A stretch of 64,000 nt of DNA from Corynebacterium imitans. GTDB taxonomy: Bacteria > Actinomycetota > Actinomycetes > Mycobacteriales > Mycobacteriaceae. The position numbers and the translations under genes are program-made. The stretch lies in assembly GCF_000739455.1 (NCBI RefSeq), contig NZ_CP009211.1, forward strand, positions 62,001 to 126,000, in the 5' to 3' direction. The notes beneath the pieces are model-generated. The model saw only the letters and a list, made by a program, of their open reading frames with translations, had not been told where the DNA came from and made no database searches. Positions within the stretch are counted from its first letter, which is position 1, and each line of letters starts with the position of its first letter. This document shows, piece by piece, positions 16,790 through 25,022 of the stretch.

Positions 16790-17272
16790 TTAATCTTCGA
16801 GGTCGGCGTTCAGGCGTGCCTCGTCGTCGCGGCGCTTGTGGCGCTGGAAGCGTGGGGCAAAGTACGCGGCGGCACCACCGCCGACGACCGCGCCGATGAC
16901 CATGCCGATCGTGCCGCCCGGGTCACCGTCGAAGTCGTTAAAAGCGATGCCGGCGAAGGTGATCGCGAGGAAGACGAACATGGGGATGTTGGCCACGGTG
17001 AAGACTTTGTAAGGGCGCGGGCGCGGGGCGTAGTTCTGCATCCACAGCGCGCCGGCGGCCTGCGCGAGTGGGCCGGGCAACAGCGCGAGCAGCGAGTAGG
17101 TGGCTGCGCCCTCGGGCAGGACCCAGGCGAGGACCGCCATGATGAACGTGGTGGTGTACATCAGCGTCTCCGAGGTCACGGTGCTGGACTGATGCAAGAT
17201 CTGCTGCTGGTATTCGTCGTCGGTGCCCTGGTTTGCCAGGGCGATCTTTTTGTCGCCGTACTGCTTCAACAT
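16790..17272 (-). CDS. Small membrane protein co-transcribed with an XRE regulator
   Basis: 160 aa with a polar N-terminus, about four hydrophobic segments (about 36-140) and a charged C-terminal tail. ATG 17272 is chosen because AGGAAGG precedes it; a longer frame upstream would overlap the HTH gene. It lies 4 bp after the XRE regulator. Pairs of a 70-residue HTH and a small membrane protein are common in Gram-positive bacteria, but the function here is unknown. Confidence 0.75.
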   Translation of the reverse strand: MLKQYGDKKIALANQGTDDEYQQQILHQSSTVTSETLMYTTTFIMAVLAWVLPEGAATYSLLALLPGPLAQAAGALWMQNYAPRPRPYKVFTVANIPMFVFLAITFAGIAFNDFDGDPGGTIGMVIGAVVGGGAAAYFAPRFQRHKRRDDEARLNADLED

Positions 17273-17276
17273 GGGG

Positions 17277-17489
17277 TTATCCTTCCTGTTCGTCGCCGAA
17301 GAGGGCTTCGACGGTTTTGCCGAGGGTGTGTGCGATGTCGAGTGCGAGGTGGACGGAGGGGGAGTAGTTGCCTTTTTCAATGTTGGCGATGGTCTGGCGG
17401 GACACTCCCACCTGTGTGGCGAGCTCGGCTTGGGAGAGTTCCTGCCACCGCCGCCATTTGCGGACCATGTTTTCGTGTGTGTCGGGCAT
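17277..17489 (-). CDS. XRE (Cro/CI) family HTH regulator
   Basis: 70 aa, almost entirely the HTH: LSQAELATQVGVSRQTIANIEKG is the recognition unit, and the C-terminal TLGKTVEALFG is typical of the short YozG-like group. AGGAGC lies 5 nt before the ATG. It is first in an operon with the small membrane protein and probably autoregulated. Confidence 0.9.
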   Translation of the reverse strand: MPDTHENMVRKWRRWQELSQAELATQVGVSRQTIANIEKGNYSPSVHLALDIAHTLGKTVEALFGDEQEG

Positions 17490-17543
17490 CAGCGCTCCTT
17501 TCTGCTTTGTAAGCGCCTATGACAAACAATAAACTAAACGCGC

Positions 17544-17569
17544 CACTATGTAAAGTAAAGTAGACAAAA
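17544..17569. promoter_or_regulatory. Candidate operator in the XRE/glutaminase divergent gap
   Basis: The AT-rich stretch around 17550-17567 carries two overlapping GTAAAGTA units, with TGT and ACA at its ends, in an otherwise GC-rich 126-bp gap. A TAnnnT box for the XRE gene could lie within it. Assignment to the XRE protein is inference. Confidence 0.3.
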
Positions 17570-17602
17570 AGGTAAGAGTGGGCGTCGCTAAGCACAAAGC
17601 TC

Positions 17603-17608
17603 TAGACT
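17603..17608 (+). promoter_or_regulatory. Leaderless promoter -10 box of the glutaminase gene
   Basis: TAGACT ends 7 nt before the ATG at 17616, and no ribosome-binding site is present. The same arrangement recurs at many genes in this window and decides the start here. Confidence 0.55.
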
Positions 17609-17615
17609 GGCGCGC

Positions 17616-19274
17616 ATGCCTACGCCAGTACCCGAATACCTTGACCACCTGCTGGAACAAGTCCGCGACGACGACAGCGGCGAACTCGCCGACTACATCG
17701 ACGAGCTCGCCGCCGCCGACCCCGACAAGCTCGGCGTGGCCCTGTGCACGACGTCGGGGAACCTCTACTCGGTGGGCGATGATGACTACGAGTTCACCAT
17801 CCAGTCCATCTCCAAGCCTTTCGTCTACGCGCTCGCGCTGGAGGAGCTCGGCGCGGCGGAGGTGCACAAGTACGTGGGCGTGGAGCCTTCGGGCGAGGCC
17901 TTCAACGCGATTTCGCTGGAAGAGGGCACCCATCGGCCCGCGAACCCGATGATCAACGCGGGCGCGATCGCGGTGAACCAGCTGATCAACGGCGCGGAAT
18001 CCTCGGTAAAGGCGCGGGTGGAGAAGATCCGGGCCTTCTTTTCCAAACTTGCCGGCCGCGAACTGAGCATCGACGAATCGCTGGTGGAATCCGAGATCAG
18101 TACCGCGCACCGCAACCTGGCGATCGCGCACCTGTTGCGCGAGTTCGGCATGGTGCAGGACCAGGCGCACGACGCGATCGAGTCCTACACGCAGCAGTGC
18201 GCGGTGCTGGTCACCGTGCGCGATCTGGCGACGATGGCGGCGACCCTGGCCAACGGCGGGGTACAGCCGATCACCGGCGAGCGGGTGTGCTCTGCGGCCG
18301 CTGCGCGGATTACGCAGGCGGTGATGACTTCGGCGGGTATGTATGACGGCTCGGGGCAGTGGATGGTCAACGTGGGCATCCCCGCGAAGTCGGGCGTGGC
18401 CGGCGGGCTGATCGGCACGATGCCGGGGCAGATGGGGTTGGCGTCGCTGAGCCCGCGGCTGAACGAGCAGGGCAACTCGGTGCGCGGGGTGCGCATCTTC
18501 CGCGAGATGTCCGCCTCGCTGGGGCTGAACCTGATGGGCGCGGATTACTACACGGCGCCGGGGATTCGGTCGGTGGAGCGTCGAGAAGATTGCACCGTGG
18601 TGGTGCTGCAGGGCATGATCAACTTCACCGCCGCGGAGAAGATCCTGCACGACCTGTCGAGCGAGCGCATCGTCGGCGGCACGCTGGTGCTGGATGTGTC
18701 GAATGTGACCAGCTTCAACAAGGCCGGGCGCCTCTTGATCAAGGAGGGACTGCGCCAGCTTCGCGACGAGGGCTACGAGGTCAGCATCTACGACCCGGAC
18801 TCCGCGATGCCGGACTACGAGTTTTCCGACGGCACCAAGGTCCGCGCCATCAAGGACTTCTCCACCAGCTTCACCGTGCCCGCCTCCCGCACCGCGGTGT
18901 TCAAGGCGATCACCACGCCGAAGGACTGGTGGGACGACCACATCGAGGGCTCGGCGGCCGAGGCCGGCGGCGAGTTCCACTTCGACACGGACAGCCAGTA
19001 CGCCGAGTTCCGCGTGGAGGAGGCCGAAGAGGGCGACCGCCTGGTCTGGCACACCGAGTCCACGGGCAAGGAGAAAGAAGACCGCGACTGGGACGACACC
19101 TCGCTCATCTTCGAGCTCAGCGACAGCGAGGAGGACCAGGGCGAAACGCAGGTCACCTTCACCCACCGCGGCATGCACCCGCACGAGGAGGGCTACAAGG
19201 AGACCGTCGAGGCGTGGCGCGAACGCCTCCAGGACCGTCTCGAGCCGCTGATCCGCCGCCGCGGGGAGGGCTAG
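17616..19274 (+). CDS. glsA: Glutaminase A fused to STAS and SRPBCC domains
   Basis: 552 aa. Residues 1-300 are a serine-dependent glutaminase (S64 and K67 in the QSISKPF motif, RPANPMINAGAI, SGVAGGLIGTMPGQMG), converting glutamine to glutamate and ammonia. Residues about 315-410 form a STAS-like domain (VVVLQGMINFTAAE, TLVLDVSNVTSFNKAG). Residues about 420-545 look like an AHSA1-type SRPBCC domain (TVPASRTAVFKAITTPKDWW, VTFTHRGMHP). Glutaminase-STAS proteins are known in actinobacteria; the third domain is unusual. The stop shares CTAG with the convergent TetR gene. Confidence 0.88.
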   Translation: MPTPVPEYLDHLLEQVRDDDSGELADYIDELAAADPDKLGVALCTTSGNLYSVGDDDYEFTIQSISKPFVYALALEELGAAEVHKYVGVEPSGEAFNAISLEEGTHRPANPMINAGAIAVNQLINGAESSVKARVEKIRAFFSKLAGRELSIDESLVESEISTAHRNLAIAHLLREFGMVQDQAHDAIESYTQQCAVLVTVRDLATMAATLANGGVQPITGERVCSAAAARITQAVMTSAGMYDGSGQWMVNVGIPAKSGVAGGLIGTMPGQMGLASLSPRLNEQGNSVRGVRIFREMSASLGLNLMGADYYTAPGIRSVERREDCTVVVLQGMINFTAAEKILHDLSSERIVGGTLVLDVSNVTSFNKAGRLLIKEGLRQLRDEGYEVSIYDPDSAMPDYEFSDGTKVRAIKDFSTSFTVPASRTAVFKAITTPKDWWDDHIEGSAAEAGGEFHFDTDSQYAEFRVEEAEEGDRLVWHTESTGKEKEDRDWDDTSLIFELSDSEEDQGETQVTFTHRGMHPHEEGYKETVEAWRERLQDRLEPLIRRRGEG

Positions 19275-19795
19275 CAGGCGGCGTTGAGGGCGGCGAGTGT
19301 GGCGTCGATAAGCAGCTCGCGGCGTGAGGCGGGACAGCCCTCGTCGACCCAGTCCAGCGCGATGGCATCGAGAAAGCCGAGCGTGCCGGAGACCGCGATG
19401 CGGGCGCGTTCGTCGCTGCGACCGAGCAGCTCGCACAGCGTGTGGACGGCGGCGTCGCGGTGCTCGATGCGCAGGTGGATCGCCTCGAGCGGTTCCTCGC
19501 CGCTGCGGCGCCCGGCCGCCCACACGAAGGGGCGCGCGGCGATGTGGTCGAGGTAGGCGCGCACAAGCTCCGCGGGATCGCGGAAGCGGGTGAAGTCGAA
19601 CGCCGTGTCCTGCAGGAACGCCGCGTATAGGCCCGCCTTGGAGCCGAAGTAGTGGAAGATGAGGCCCTCCGACACCCCGCAGCGTTGGGCGATAAGCTGG
19701 GCAGAGACATCGCCATAAGGCAGGGAAGCAAAGGTCGTGGTGGCGGCGTCGAGGATCTCGGCGCGGCGTTCCTCGACACTCAAGCGGCGCGTCAT
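19271..19795 (-). CDS. TetR family regulator, divergent from a GH13 gene
   Basis: 174 aa. The HTH lies at about 5-50 (AEILDAATTTFASLPYGD, LIAQRCGVSEGLIFHYFGSK); the C-terminal domain is helical. On the minus strand TAGGCT lies 7 nt before the ATG at 19795, so the mRNA is probably leaderless; the much longer upstream frame is not credible. A perfect 10-bp palindrome in the 39-bp gap could be its operator. Confidence 0.85.
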   Translation of the reverse strand: MTRRLSVEERRAEILDAATTTFASLPYGDVSAQLIAQRCGVSEGLIFHYFGSKAGLYAAFLQDTAFDFTRFRDPAELVRAYLDHIAARPFVWAAGRRSGEEPLEAIHLRIEHRDAAVHTLCELLGRSDERARIAVSGTLGFLDAIALDWVDEGCPASRRELLIDATLAALNAAC

Positions 19796-19810
19796 GCCCT
19801 TGAGCCTACA

Positions 19811-19820
19811 TCCACGTGGA
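19811..19820. promoter_or_regulatory. Palindrome TCCACGTGGA between TetR and GH13 genes
   Basis: A perfect 10-bp palindrome lies just upstream of the TetR -10 box and 2 nt before the AGGAGC ribosome-binding site of the GH13 gene. It could be the TetR operator. Confidence 0.4.
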
Positions 19821-19834
19821 AGGAGCCCACCCAC

Positions 19835-21016
19835 ATGAAACCGCAACTCGCCGACGTGATCTGGTGGCACGTCTACCCGCTTGGCGCCACCGGCGCCCCC
19901 ATCCGCGACCGCGCAGGCGACGACTCCGGGCACCGCCTGGGCCAGATCGAGGCCTGGCTGGACTACCTCATTGAGCTCGGCTGCAACGGGCTGTTGCTCG
20001 GCCCCATCTTCGAGTCGGTCACCCACGGCTACGACACCCTCGACCACTACCGCATCGACGCCCGGCTTGGCGACGACGCCGACTTCGACAGTCTCATTGC
20101 CGCCTGCCACGAGCGTGGCATCCAGGTCATGCTCGACGGCGTGTTCAACCACGTCGCCCGCACCCACCCCTGGGTTGCCGAGGGCCTGGCCGGAGACACC
20201 GACTGGGAGGGCCACGCCGATCTAGCCACCCTGCACCACGAGGACCCGCGCATTATCGATGCGGTGGTGGACATCATGTGCCACTGGCTGCGCCGCGGCA
20301 TCCAGGGCTGGCGCCTGGACGTGGCCTACTCGGTGCCGCCCGAGTTCTGGCGCACCGTGCTTGCGCGCGTGCGCGAGGAGTTCCCCGACGTGCTCATCCT
20401 CGGCGAGGTCATCCACGGCGACTACGCTGCGATCACCGAGGCCGGCACCCTCGACGCGGTCACGCAGTACGAGCTGTGGAAGGGGCTGTGGTCCTCCATC
20501 GCGGACACGAACTTCTGGGAGCTCGACCACGCGATCGGTCGCCACGCGGAGATCGCCGCGCGCACCCTGCCCAACACCTTCATCGGCAACCACGACGTCG
20601 ACCGCATCGCCTCCAAGGTGGGCCAGGACGGCGAGATCATCGCGCTCGCGCTGCTGATGAGCCTGCCCGGCATGCCGAGCCTCTATTACGGCGACGAGCA
20701 GGGCTTCGAGGCGCGGCGCGGCGAAGGTTTTGCCGCCGACGATCCCGTACGACCCCCGCTGCCCGCCACGCCTGCGGAGCTGTCTGAACTGGGCAGCTGG
20801 GTGCTCGCCGAGCACAAGAAGCTCATCGGCGTGCGCCGCCGCAACCAGTGGCTCACCCACGCCGAGGTAGAAGTCCTGGACAAGCAAAACGCCACGATCT
20901 CCCTGCGGAGTCGTGGCGCGGACGGCGAGGAAATCCAGACCGACGCGTGGCTAGAGCCCACCTACGGGGTGCGCATCCGCGCCGGGGAAGAGGTCCTCTA
21001 CGAGTGGCAGGCCTAG
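19835..21016 (+). CDS. GH13 alpha-amylase family glycosidase
   Basis: 393 aa, short for the family. All four GH13 regions are visible: DGVFNHV, GWRLDVAYSV (nucleophile Asp), ILGEVIHGDY (acid/base Glu) and FIGNHDVDRI (third Asp). The start IWWHVYPLGATGAP is typical. No signal peptide is seen, so it acts in the cytoplasm, perhaps on maltodextrin or trehalose-like substrates. AGGAGC lies 9 nt before the ATG. The C-terminal beta-sandwich is abbreviated. Substrate uncertain. Confidence 0.88.
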   Translation: MKPQLADVIWWHVYPLGATGAPIRDRAGDDSGHRLGQIEAWLDYLIELGCNGLLLGPIFESVTHGYDTLDHYRIDARLGDDADFDSLIAACHERGIQVMLDGVFNHVARTHPWVAEGLAGDTDWEGHADLATLHHEDPRIIDAVVDIMCHWLRRGIQGWRLDVAYSVPPEFWRTVLARVREEFPDVLILGEVIHGDYAAITEAGTLDAVTQYELWKGLWSSIADTNFWELDHAIGRHAEIAARTLPNTFIGNHDVDRIASKVGQDGEIIALALLMSLPGMPSLYYGDEQGFEARRGEGFAADDPVRPPLPATPAELSELGSWVLAEHKKLIGVRRRNQWLTHAEVEVLDKQNATISLRSRGADGEEIQTDAWLEPTYGVRIRAGEEVLYEWQA

Positions 21017-21549
21017 AAAGGCAGTGAGGAGCCCGGTGCGTACTGGGCGAGCAGCTGCTGCGCGATGACCGCCAGGTCCGGCAGGCGCACCGTGGCCACG
21101 TTGGCCACCGGGGCGTCAAAAGTCGGCACGCCCTGCGGCGCGAGCACGATCAGCGGTTTCCCAGGCTGAGCCGGTGCAGGTTTCGCGGGAGCAGGCTGGG
21201 CTTGCTGGGCCTGCTGTGCTGGAGCAGGTTTCGCCGGGGCCTGCTGGCTACCGCCCTGGTTGCCACCGTTCGTGCCCTTCAGCCCGCAGCGGTTGGCCGC
21301 GCTCTCGACGCGCGCGAGTGCGTCGAGGATCTGCGGTCCGCGGCTGTCGAAGCGGGCGATGGTGCGCGCCTGGCGCACCTTGGCGTTGTAGTCGGCGTCG
21401 TTGGTCCAGTACTTTTCTGCCTGCTCGCAGGAGATTTCGCCGGCGGGAAGTTTCGCCAGGGCATCATCAATTGCGTCGGCGTGGGCGGGCTGGGCGGCAA
21501 AGAGGGTGCCCGCGGCAGCCGCGGACAGTGCAATAGCGCGAATCTTCAT
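21013..21549 (-). CDS. Small secreted protein with a Pro/Ala/Gln-rich linker
   Basis: 178 aa. A Sec signal peptide with an AHA-type cleavage site ends near residue 25. The mature part has two Cys (ISCEQAEKYW and NRCGLKG, probably disulfide-linked), then repeats of PAPAQ/KPAPAQ from about 100 to 135 and a hydrophobic C-terminal segment. I do not recognise the family. Confidence 0.75.
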   Translation of the reverse strand: MKIRAIALSAAAAGTLFAAQPAHADAIDDALAKLPAGEISCEQAEKYWTNDADYNAKVRQARTIARFDSRGPQILDALARVESAANRCGLKGTNGGNQGGSQQAPAKPAPAQQAQQAQPAPAKPAPAQPGKPLIVLAPQGVPTFDAPVANVATVRLPDLAVIAQQLLAQYAPGSSLPF

Positions 21550-21600
21550 GCGGCCCAGTATGGCACGGATGTGACTGATGTGAAAGGGGTGCGAAAGGGG

Positions 21601-22935
21601 TTACGCCTTCACCATGCGCCGCACCAGGCTCCGATACGCCTTGACGGTCAGCTCCACGTCCTCCACTTCCACGTACTCGTCGTGGCTGTGCAGAAGGTCG
21701 AGCACCTGGCCGAGTGTGCGCTCGCGCTGGTGCAGCGCAAAGCCGTAGCCGACCCCGCCCTTGCGGCGCGCAAAGCGCAGGTCCGAGCCGCCGGCGGCGA
21801 GCGTCGGCACCACGGCGGCGTCGGGGAAGAACTCGGCGAAGGTGTCCACGATCGCTTCGTACAGCGGGCCTTCGGTCGGGGAAACCGTGGCGTCCTCGGT
21901 GATCAGGTGGGTGATTTCCACCTCGTCGGCCATGTCACCGAGTGCCTCGCGCAACAGCTCGTCGATCTCCTCCTGGGTCTGACCCGGCAGCTGGCGGATG
22001 TCTAAATCCAGCGAGGCTTCCGAAGGCAGCACGTTGATGGCCCCGCCCGCACGCAGCACCGTCGGTGCCACGGTGAGGTGGCTCATCGCGTGCGAGTAGC
22101 GCTGGAGCTGACCGAAGGCCTCGTAGCCCTCGCCGGCAAGCAGCGCCGCCTCGGTCGCCTCGTCGAACTTCCACGCCCGCACGTAGCCGGGCCACGGCTC
22201 GTCCGAGGTCACCGGCGGATTGAGCGCCGCGATGCGCTCCGCCACCTTGCCGATCTTGGCGATGGTTAAGTCCCGCCCGTGCGGGGTGGAGCCGTGCCCC
22301 GCGTCCCCGTGCACTGTCAGGCGGCGCTGTGCCGCACCCTTCTCGCCGACGACGACCACCAGTGCGTCCGAGCCGTCCTGCACCGGAAGGTGCGAGCCTC
22401 CCTCTTCAGAGAGGCAGTTCTTCCACGAGAAGGCGTCCGGGTGGTGCTCGGCGAGCCAGCCGACCCCGAGCCCGCCGCGGGCTTCTTCGTCCGCGCAGCC
22501 GACAAACGTCAGGGTGCCGGTGGGCTGGGTGCCGCTTAAGGCGACGTCGCGCACCACGGCGGCCATAGCGGCGGTGATGTAGAGCATGTCGGTGGCGCCG
22601 CGGCCGTAGATGCGCCCGTCGATAAGCTGGGCCCCAAAGGGCTCCTTTGTCCACTTCGCCGCATCAACCGGCACCACGTCGGTGTGGCCGAGCAGGGTCA
22701 GCGGCTCGGCCTCAGGGTCCGAACCCTCCAGCGTAAAGGCGATGGAGGTGCGCCCCGGATGGGACTCGAAGCGCTCGACGCGCACGTTGGGGCAATCCGC
22801 GAAAAAGCGTTCGAGCGCATCCGCGGCCTTGTGCTCCTGCCCGGAATCGGGGGTGAGATCGTTGACGCACGCGAGCTGAATTAACTCTTGCAGCAGCGCA
22901 ACTGTGGTATCTGCGAGAGAAGAAGCAGTAGACAC
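21601..22935 (-). CDS. M20/M25/M40 family metallopeptidase (ArgE/DapE/PepV-like)
   Basis: 444 aa. Metal and catalytic residues lie in LLGHTDVVPVD, GRGATDMLY and CADEEARGG, with the dimerisation domain in the middle (HGDAGHGSTPHGRD) and a late metal ligand region (ALHQRERTLG). Substrate probably a dipeptide or N-acyl amino acid; DapE is less likely because of the length and AGGSDLRFARRKG. The start is GTG 22935 with AAGAAAG upstream. It is divergent from two TetR genes, which may regulate it. Confidence 0.87.
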   Translation of the reverse strand: MSTASSLADTTVALLQELIQLACVNDLTPDSGQEHKAADALERFFADCPNVRVERFESHPGRTSIAFTLEGSDPEAEPLTLLGHTDVVPVDAAKWTKEPFGAQLIDGRIYGRGATDMLYITAAMAAVVRDVALSGTQPTGTLTFVGCADEEARGGLGVGWLAEHHPDAFSWKNCLSEEGGSHLPVQDGSDALVVVVGEKGAAQRRLTVHGDAGHGSTPHGRDLTIAKIGKVAERIAALNPPVTSDEPWPGYVRAWKFDEATEAALLAGEGYEAFGQLQRYSHAMSHLTVAPTVLRAGGAINVLPSEASLDLDIRQLPGQTQEEIDELLREALGDMADEVEITHLITEDATVSPTEGPLYEAIVDTFAEFFPDAAVVPTLAAGGSDLRFARRKGGVGYGFALHQRERTLGQVLDLLHSHDEYVEVEDVELTVKAYRSLVRRMVKA

Positions 22936-22951
22936 TGCATACCCACTTTCT

Positions 22952-22978
22952 TAAATTTGACTAATAGGGTAATTTACG
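22952..22978. promoter_or_regulatory. AT-rich promoter/operator region between the M20 peptidase and tandem TetR genes
   Basis: TAAATT and AATTTA form 6-bp arms around a TAATAGGGTAA-containing centre, in a GC-poor part of the 123-bp divergent gap. TACCCT on the minus strand could be the -10 box of the M20 gene. A TetR operator here is possible. Confidence 0.3.
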
Positions 22979-23058
22979 GGTGTTGAAATGATGGAAGCGA
23001 TCACCGTTTCCAAGAATAACGTGCATCCGGTAGATGGAGCGGAGGTAGAGGAGCGACA

Positions 23059-23634
23059 ATGGCCCGTCGAGAGGGCAGTATGGACCCCCGCGCAGTACGG
23101 ACCCGCGGGGCATTCCTGAATGCCACAAGGGAACTCCAGCTGGAAAATAAGACCGAGGACATTACGGTCTCCGCAATCGTGAAGCGCGCCGGCATGAGCC
23201 GCCAGGTCTTCTACGAGCACTACGACGGCCGTGACGCCGTGGTCGGCGCGCTCATCGAGCACACCTTCCGCCCCGTCATCGACGCATATATCAAGGAATA
23301 CATCGAAAGCGACAACCCGCGCGCCGCCATCGACGTGCTCGTCGGCGGCATGTACGAGGAGCGCGACCTTTTGCTTAACGTGGTCGGCGGCCCGGCTTTG
23401 CCCGCTGTGCTGGGGGTCTTTACCACCCCGGAGCAGCCGATGCTGCGCAACGCGGTCGACTCCTTGCAAGAGCGCCTGGGCAAGATCGACCAGCAGTACC
23501 AGGAGGACCTCGGCGATCTGTTGCGTGCTGGTGCCTTCCGCTTGATGGTCAAGTCCGTACGGGAAGCAGGCAGCGCCGCCGAAGCCGCCGACCGCGTCGC
23601 TGAGGTGCTCGGTATCCTGCGCAAGGCGTTTTAA
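23059..23634 (+). CDS. TetR family regulator, first of a tandem pair
   Basis: 191 aa. The N-terminus REGSMDPRAVRTRGAF leads into the HTH (ITVSAIVKRAGMSRQVFYEHYDGRD). A GAGGAG ribosome-binding site lies 5 nt upstream. It is directly followed, with no spacer, by a second TetR gene sharing the same N-terminal block, which indicates tandem duplication. Likely targets: itself and the divergent M20 peptidase. Confidence 0.87.
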   Translation: MARREGSMDPRAVRTRGAFLNATRELQLENKTEDITVSAIVKRAGMSRQVFYEHYDGRDAVVGALIEHTFRPVIDAYIKEYIESDNPRAAIDVLVGGMYEERDLLLNVVGGPALPAVLGVFTTPEQPMLRNAVDSLQERLGKIDQQYQEDLGDLLRAGAFRLMVKSVREAGSAAEAADRVAEVLGILRKAF

Positions 23635-24228
23635 ATGACCCAGGCGAAGAACGTGGCACGGAGACAGGGCAGTGTTGACCCGCGGGCGGTCCGCACCCGC
23701 GAGGCGCTCGTGAGCGCCACAATCGAGTTGCTCGCCACCAAGCGGGTGGACCAGCTTTCCGTCTCTGGCATTGTGAAGGCGGCGCAGGTGAGCCGCCAGG
23801 TCTTCTACGAGCATTTCCAGGACCGCGACGGCGTGGTGCTCGCGGCCGGGGAGGCCGTGCTCGCGCCTGCCTACGAGGAGTTTGCCGCTAACTTCGTCGG
23901 CGATGAAAGCTACCCGGAGCAGGTGCGCCAGCTCGCCCGCGCGATTGAGCCGTACCGGCCGATGGTGTGCCACCTCATCGATTCCCCGGTGCACGCGAAG
24001 CTCAACCAGGTGCTGTGCGCCCTGCTGTTCACGCCGATCCGCGACGGGCTCAGGGAGATGCTCGATGAGCAGGGCAAAAAGGCCTCGGGGCAGCTTCTCG
24101 ACGACGCGGCGGTGTTCATGATCGCCGGCACCCAGAACCTGTTTATTCGGGCCTACCGCGACCAGCTTGGGGCCGGGGCGACGGCGGAGCGCATCGAGCA
24201 GCTGCGCCTCCTCCTCGGCGGCTTCTAG
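23635..24228 (+). CDS. TetR family regulator, second of a tandem pair
   Basis: 197 aa. N-terminal RQGSVDPRAVRTREAL and HTH (LSVSGIVKAAQVSRQVFYEHFQDRD) closely match the preceding protein, while the ligand domains differ. The ATG directly abuts the TAA of the first gene (TAAATG), so translation is probably coupled. The stop shares CTAG with the convergent lipoprotein gene. Confidence 0.87.
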   Translation: MTQAKNVARRQGSVDPRAVRTREALVSATIELLATKRVDQLSVSGIVKAAQVSRQVFYEHFQDRDGVVLAAGEAVLAPAYEEFAANFVGDESYPEQVRQLARAIEPYRPMVCHLIDSPVHAKLNQVLCALLFTPIRDGLREMLDEQGKKASGQLLDDAAVFMIAGTQNLFIRAYRDQLGAGATAERIEQLRLLLGGF

Positions 24229-25022
24229 ACGGTGCCGAGCGTGGCTGCCAGTTTGTCGAGGGCGTCGGTGGTGTCGGAAAAGGACCCGATCTCGCTGGTT
24301 GCGGCCACGGCGATGCCGTAGCGCTTCTCACCCAGCGTGGCGTAGCCGAACTGGCGGGACTCCCACGTCCCCTCGGGTGTATCGCTCCAGCCGCCCTTGA
24401 AAGGGATGCCCAGGTTGCCCAGGCCCCAGGCTTGCGACTCGTCCACGTGCTCCATGAGGTCGAGCACGAAGGCGGTATTTTCGTCCGGCTCCGAATCGGC
24501 AAGTTGCGCCAGGTAGAGGCCGTACTTCGCCTGCGACTCGACGGACCACTCGCTCGTACCCCAGATCGGGGAAGGTGCCATGTCCGCGTCTGCCTTGGCA
24601 ATCTCCTCGCCAACAAACTTCTCCGCCCCGCCGGAGGCCTCCAGGCACCACCAGAGCTGGTCGGTCGAGGCGTTGTCGGAGACCTCGATCATGGAGGTCA
24701 TCAGCGCCTCGCGCATCGCCTTATCGACGTCACAGTGCTCGAGTGCGGCAAACGCCACCGGCACCTTGATCGTGGACCAGGAGCGCAGCATGCTGGTGTC
24801 GCCGGCGCGGGTGGCGGAGAAGTCGTCGTCGATAAGCACGATGCCCAGCTCGGTGTCAGTTTCGCGCGAAATCTTTGACACCTCGTCTTCGAGCCACTGC
24901 GGGTCCACGCCTAGGTACTCGTCCTGCTCGGTGAGCACGGGTGCCAGCTCCTCTTGCGGCGGCTCCTGGCAGGCGGAAAGCACGCCGATTGTGCAGAGCA
25001 GCGCGGCGAGAGTCCGTTTCAC
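24225..25022 (-). CDS. Serine-hydrolase lipoprotein of the class A beta-lactamase fold
   Basis: 265 aa. The N-terminus is a lipoprotein signal with lipobox GVLSAC. Active-site motifs: SxxK in SWSTIKVP, SDN in EVSDNASTD and a K-G-G triad (FKGGWSD). No clear ENxxxxN omega loop is visible, so true beta-lactamase activity is uncertain; it could be a D,D-peptidase-like hydrolase. GTG 25022 overlaps the stop of the upstream gene (GTGA) and places the signal peptide correctly. Confidence 0.82.
   Translation of the reverse strand: MKRTLAALLCTIGVLSACQEPPQEELAPVLTEQDEYLGVDPQWLEDEVSKISRETDTELGIVLIDDDFSATRAGDTSMLRSWSTIKVPVAFAALEHCDVDKAMREALMTSMIEVSDNASTDQLWWCLEASGGAEKFVGEEIAKADADMAPSPIWGTSEWSVESQAKYGLYLAQLADSEPDENTAFVLDLMEHVDESQAWGLGNLGIPFKGGWSDTPEGTWESRQFGYATLGEKRYGIAVAATSEIGSFSDTTDALDKLAATLGTV

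Noticed and set aside
17517..19523. 668-codon frame antisense to the glutaminase fusion
   Set aside because: Composition is typical of an antisense shadow, and the sense gene has clear catalytic motifs throughout.
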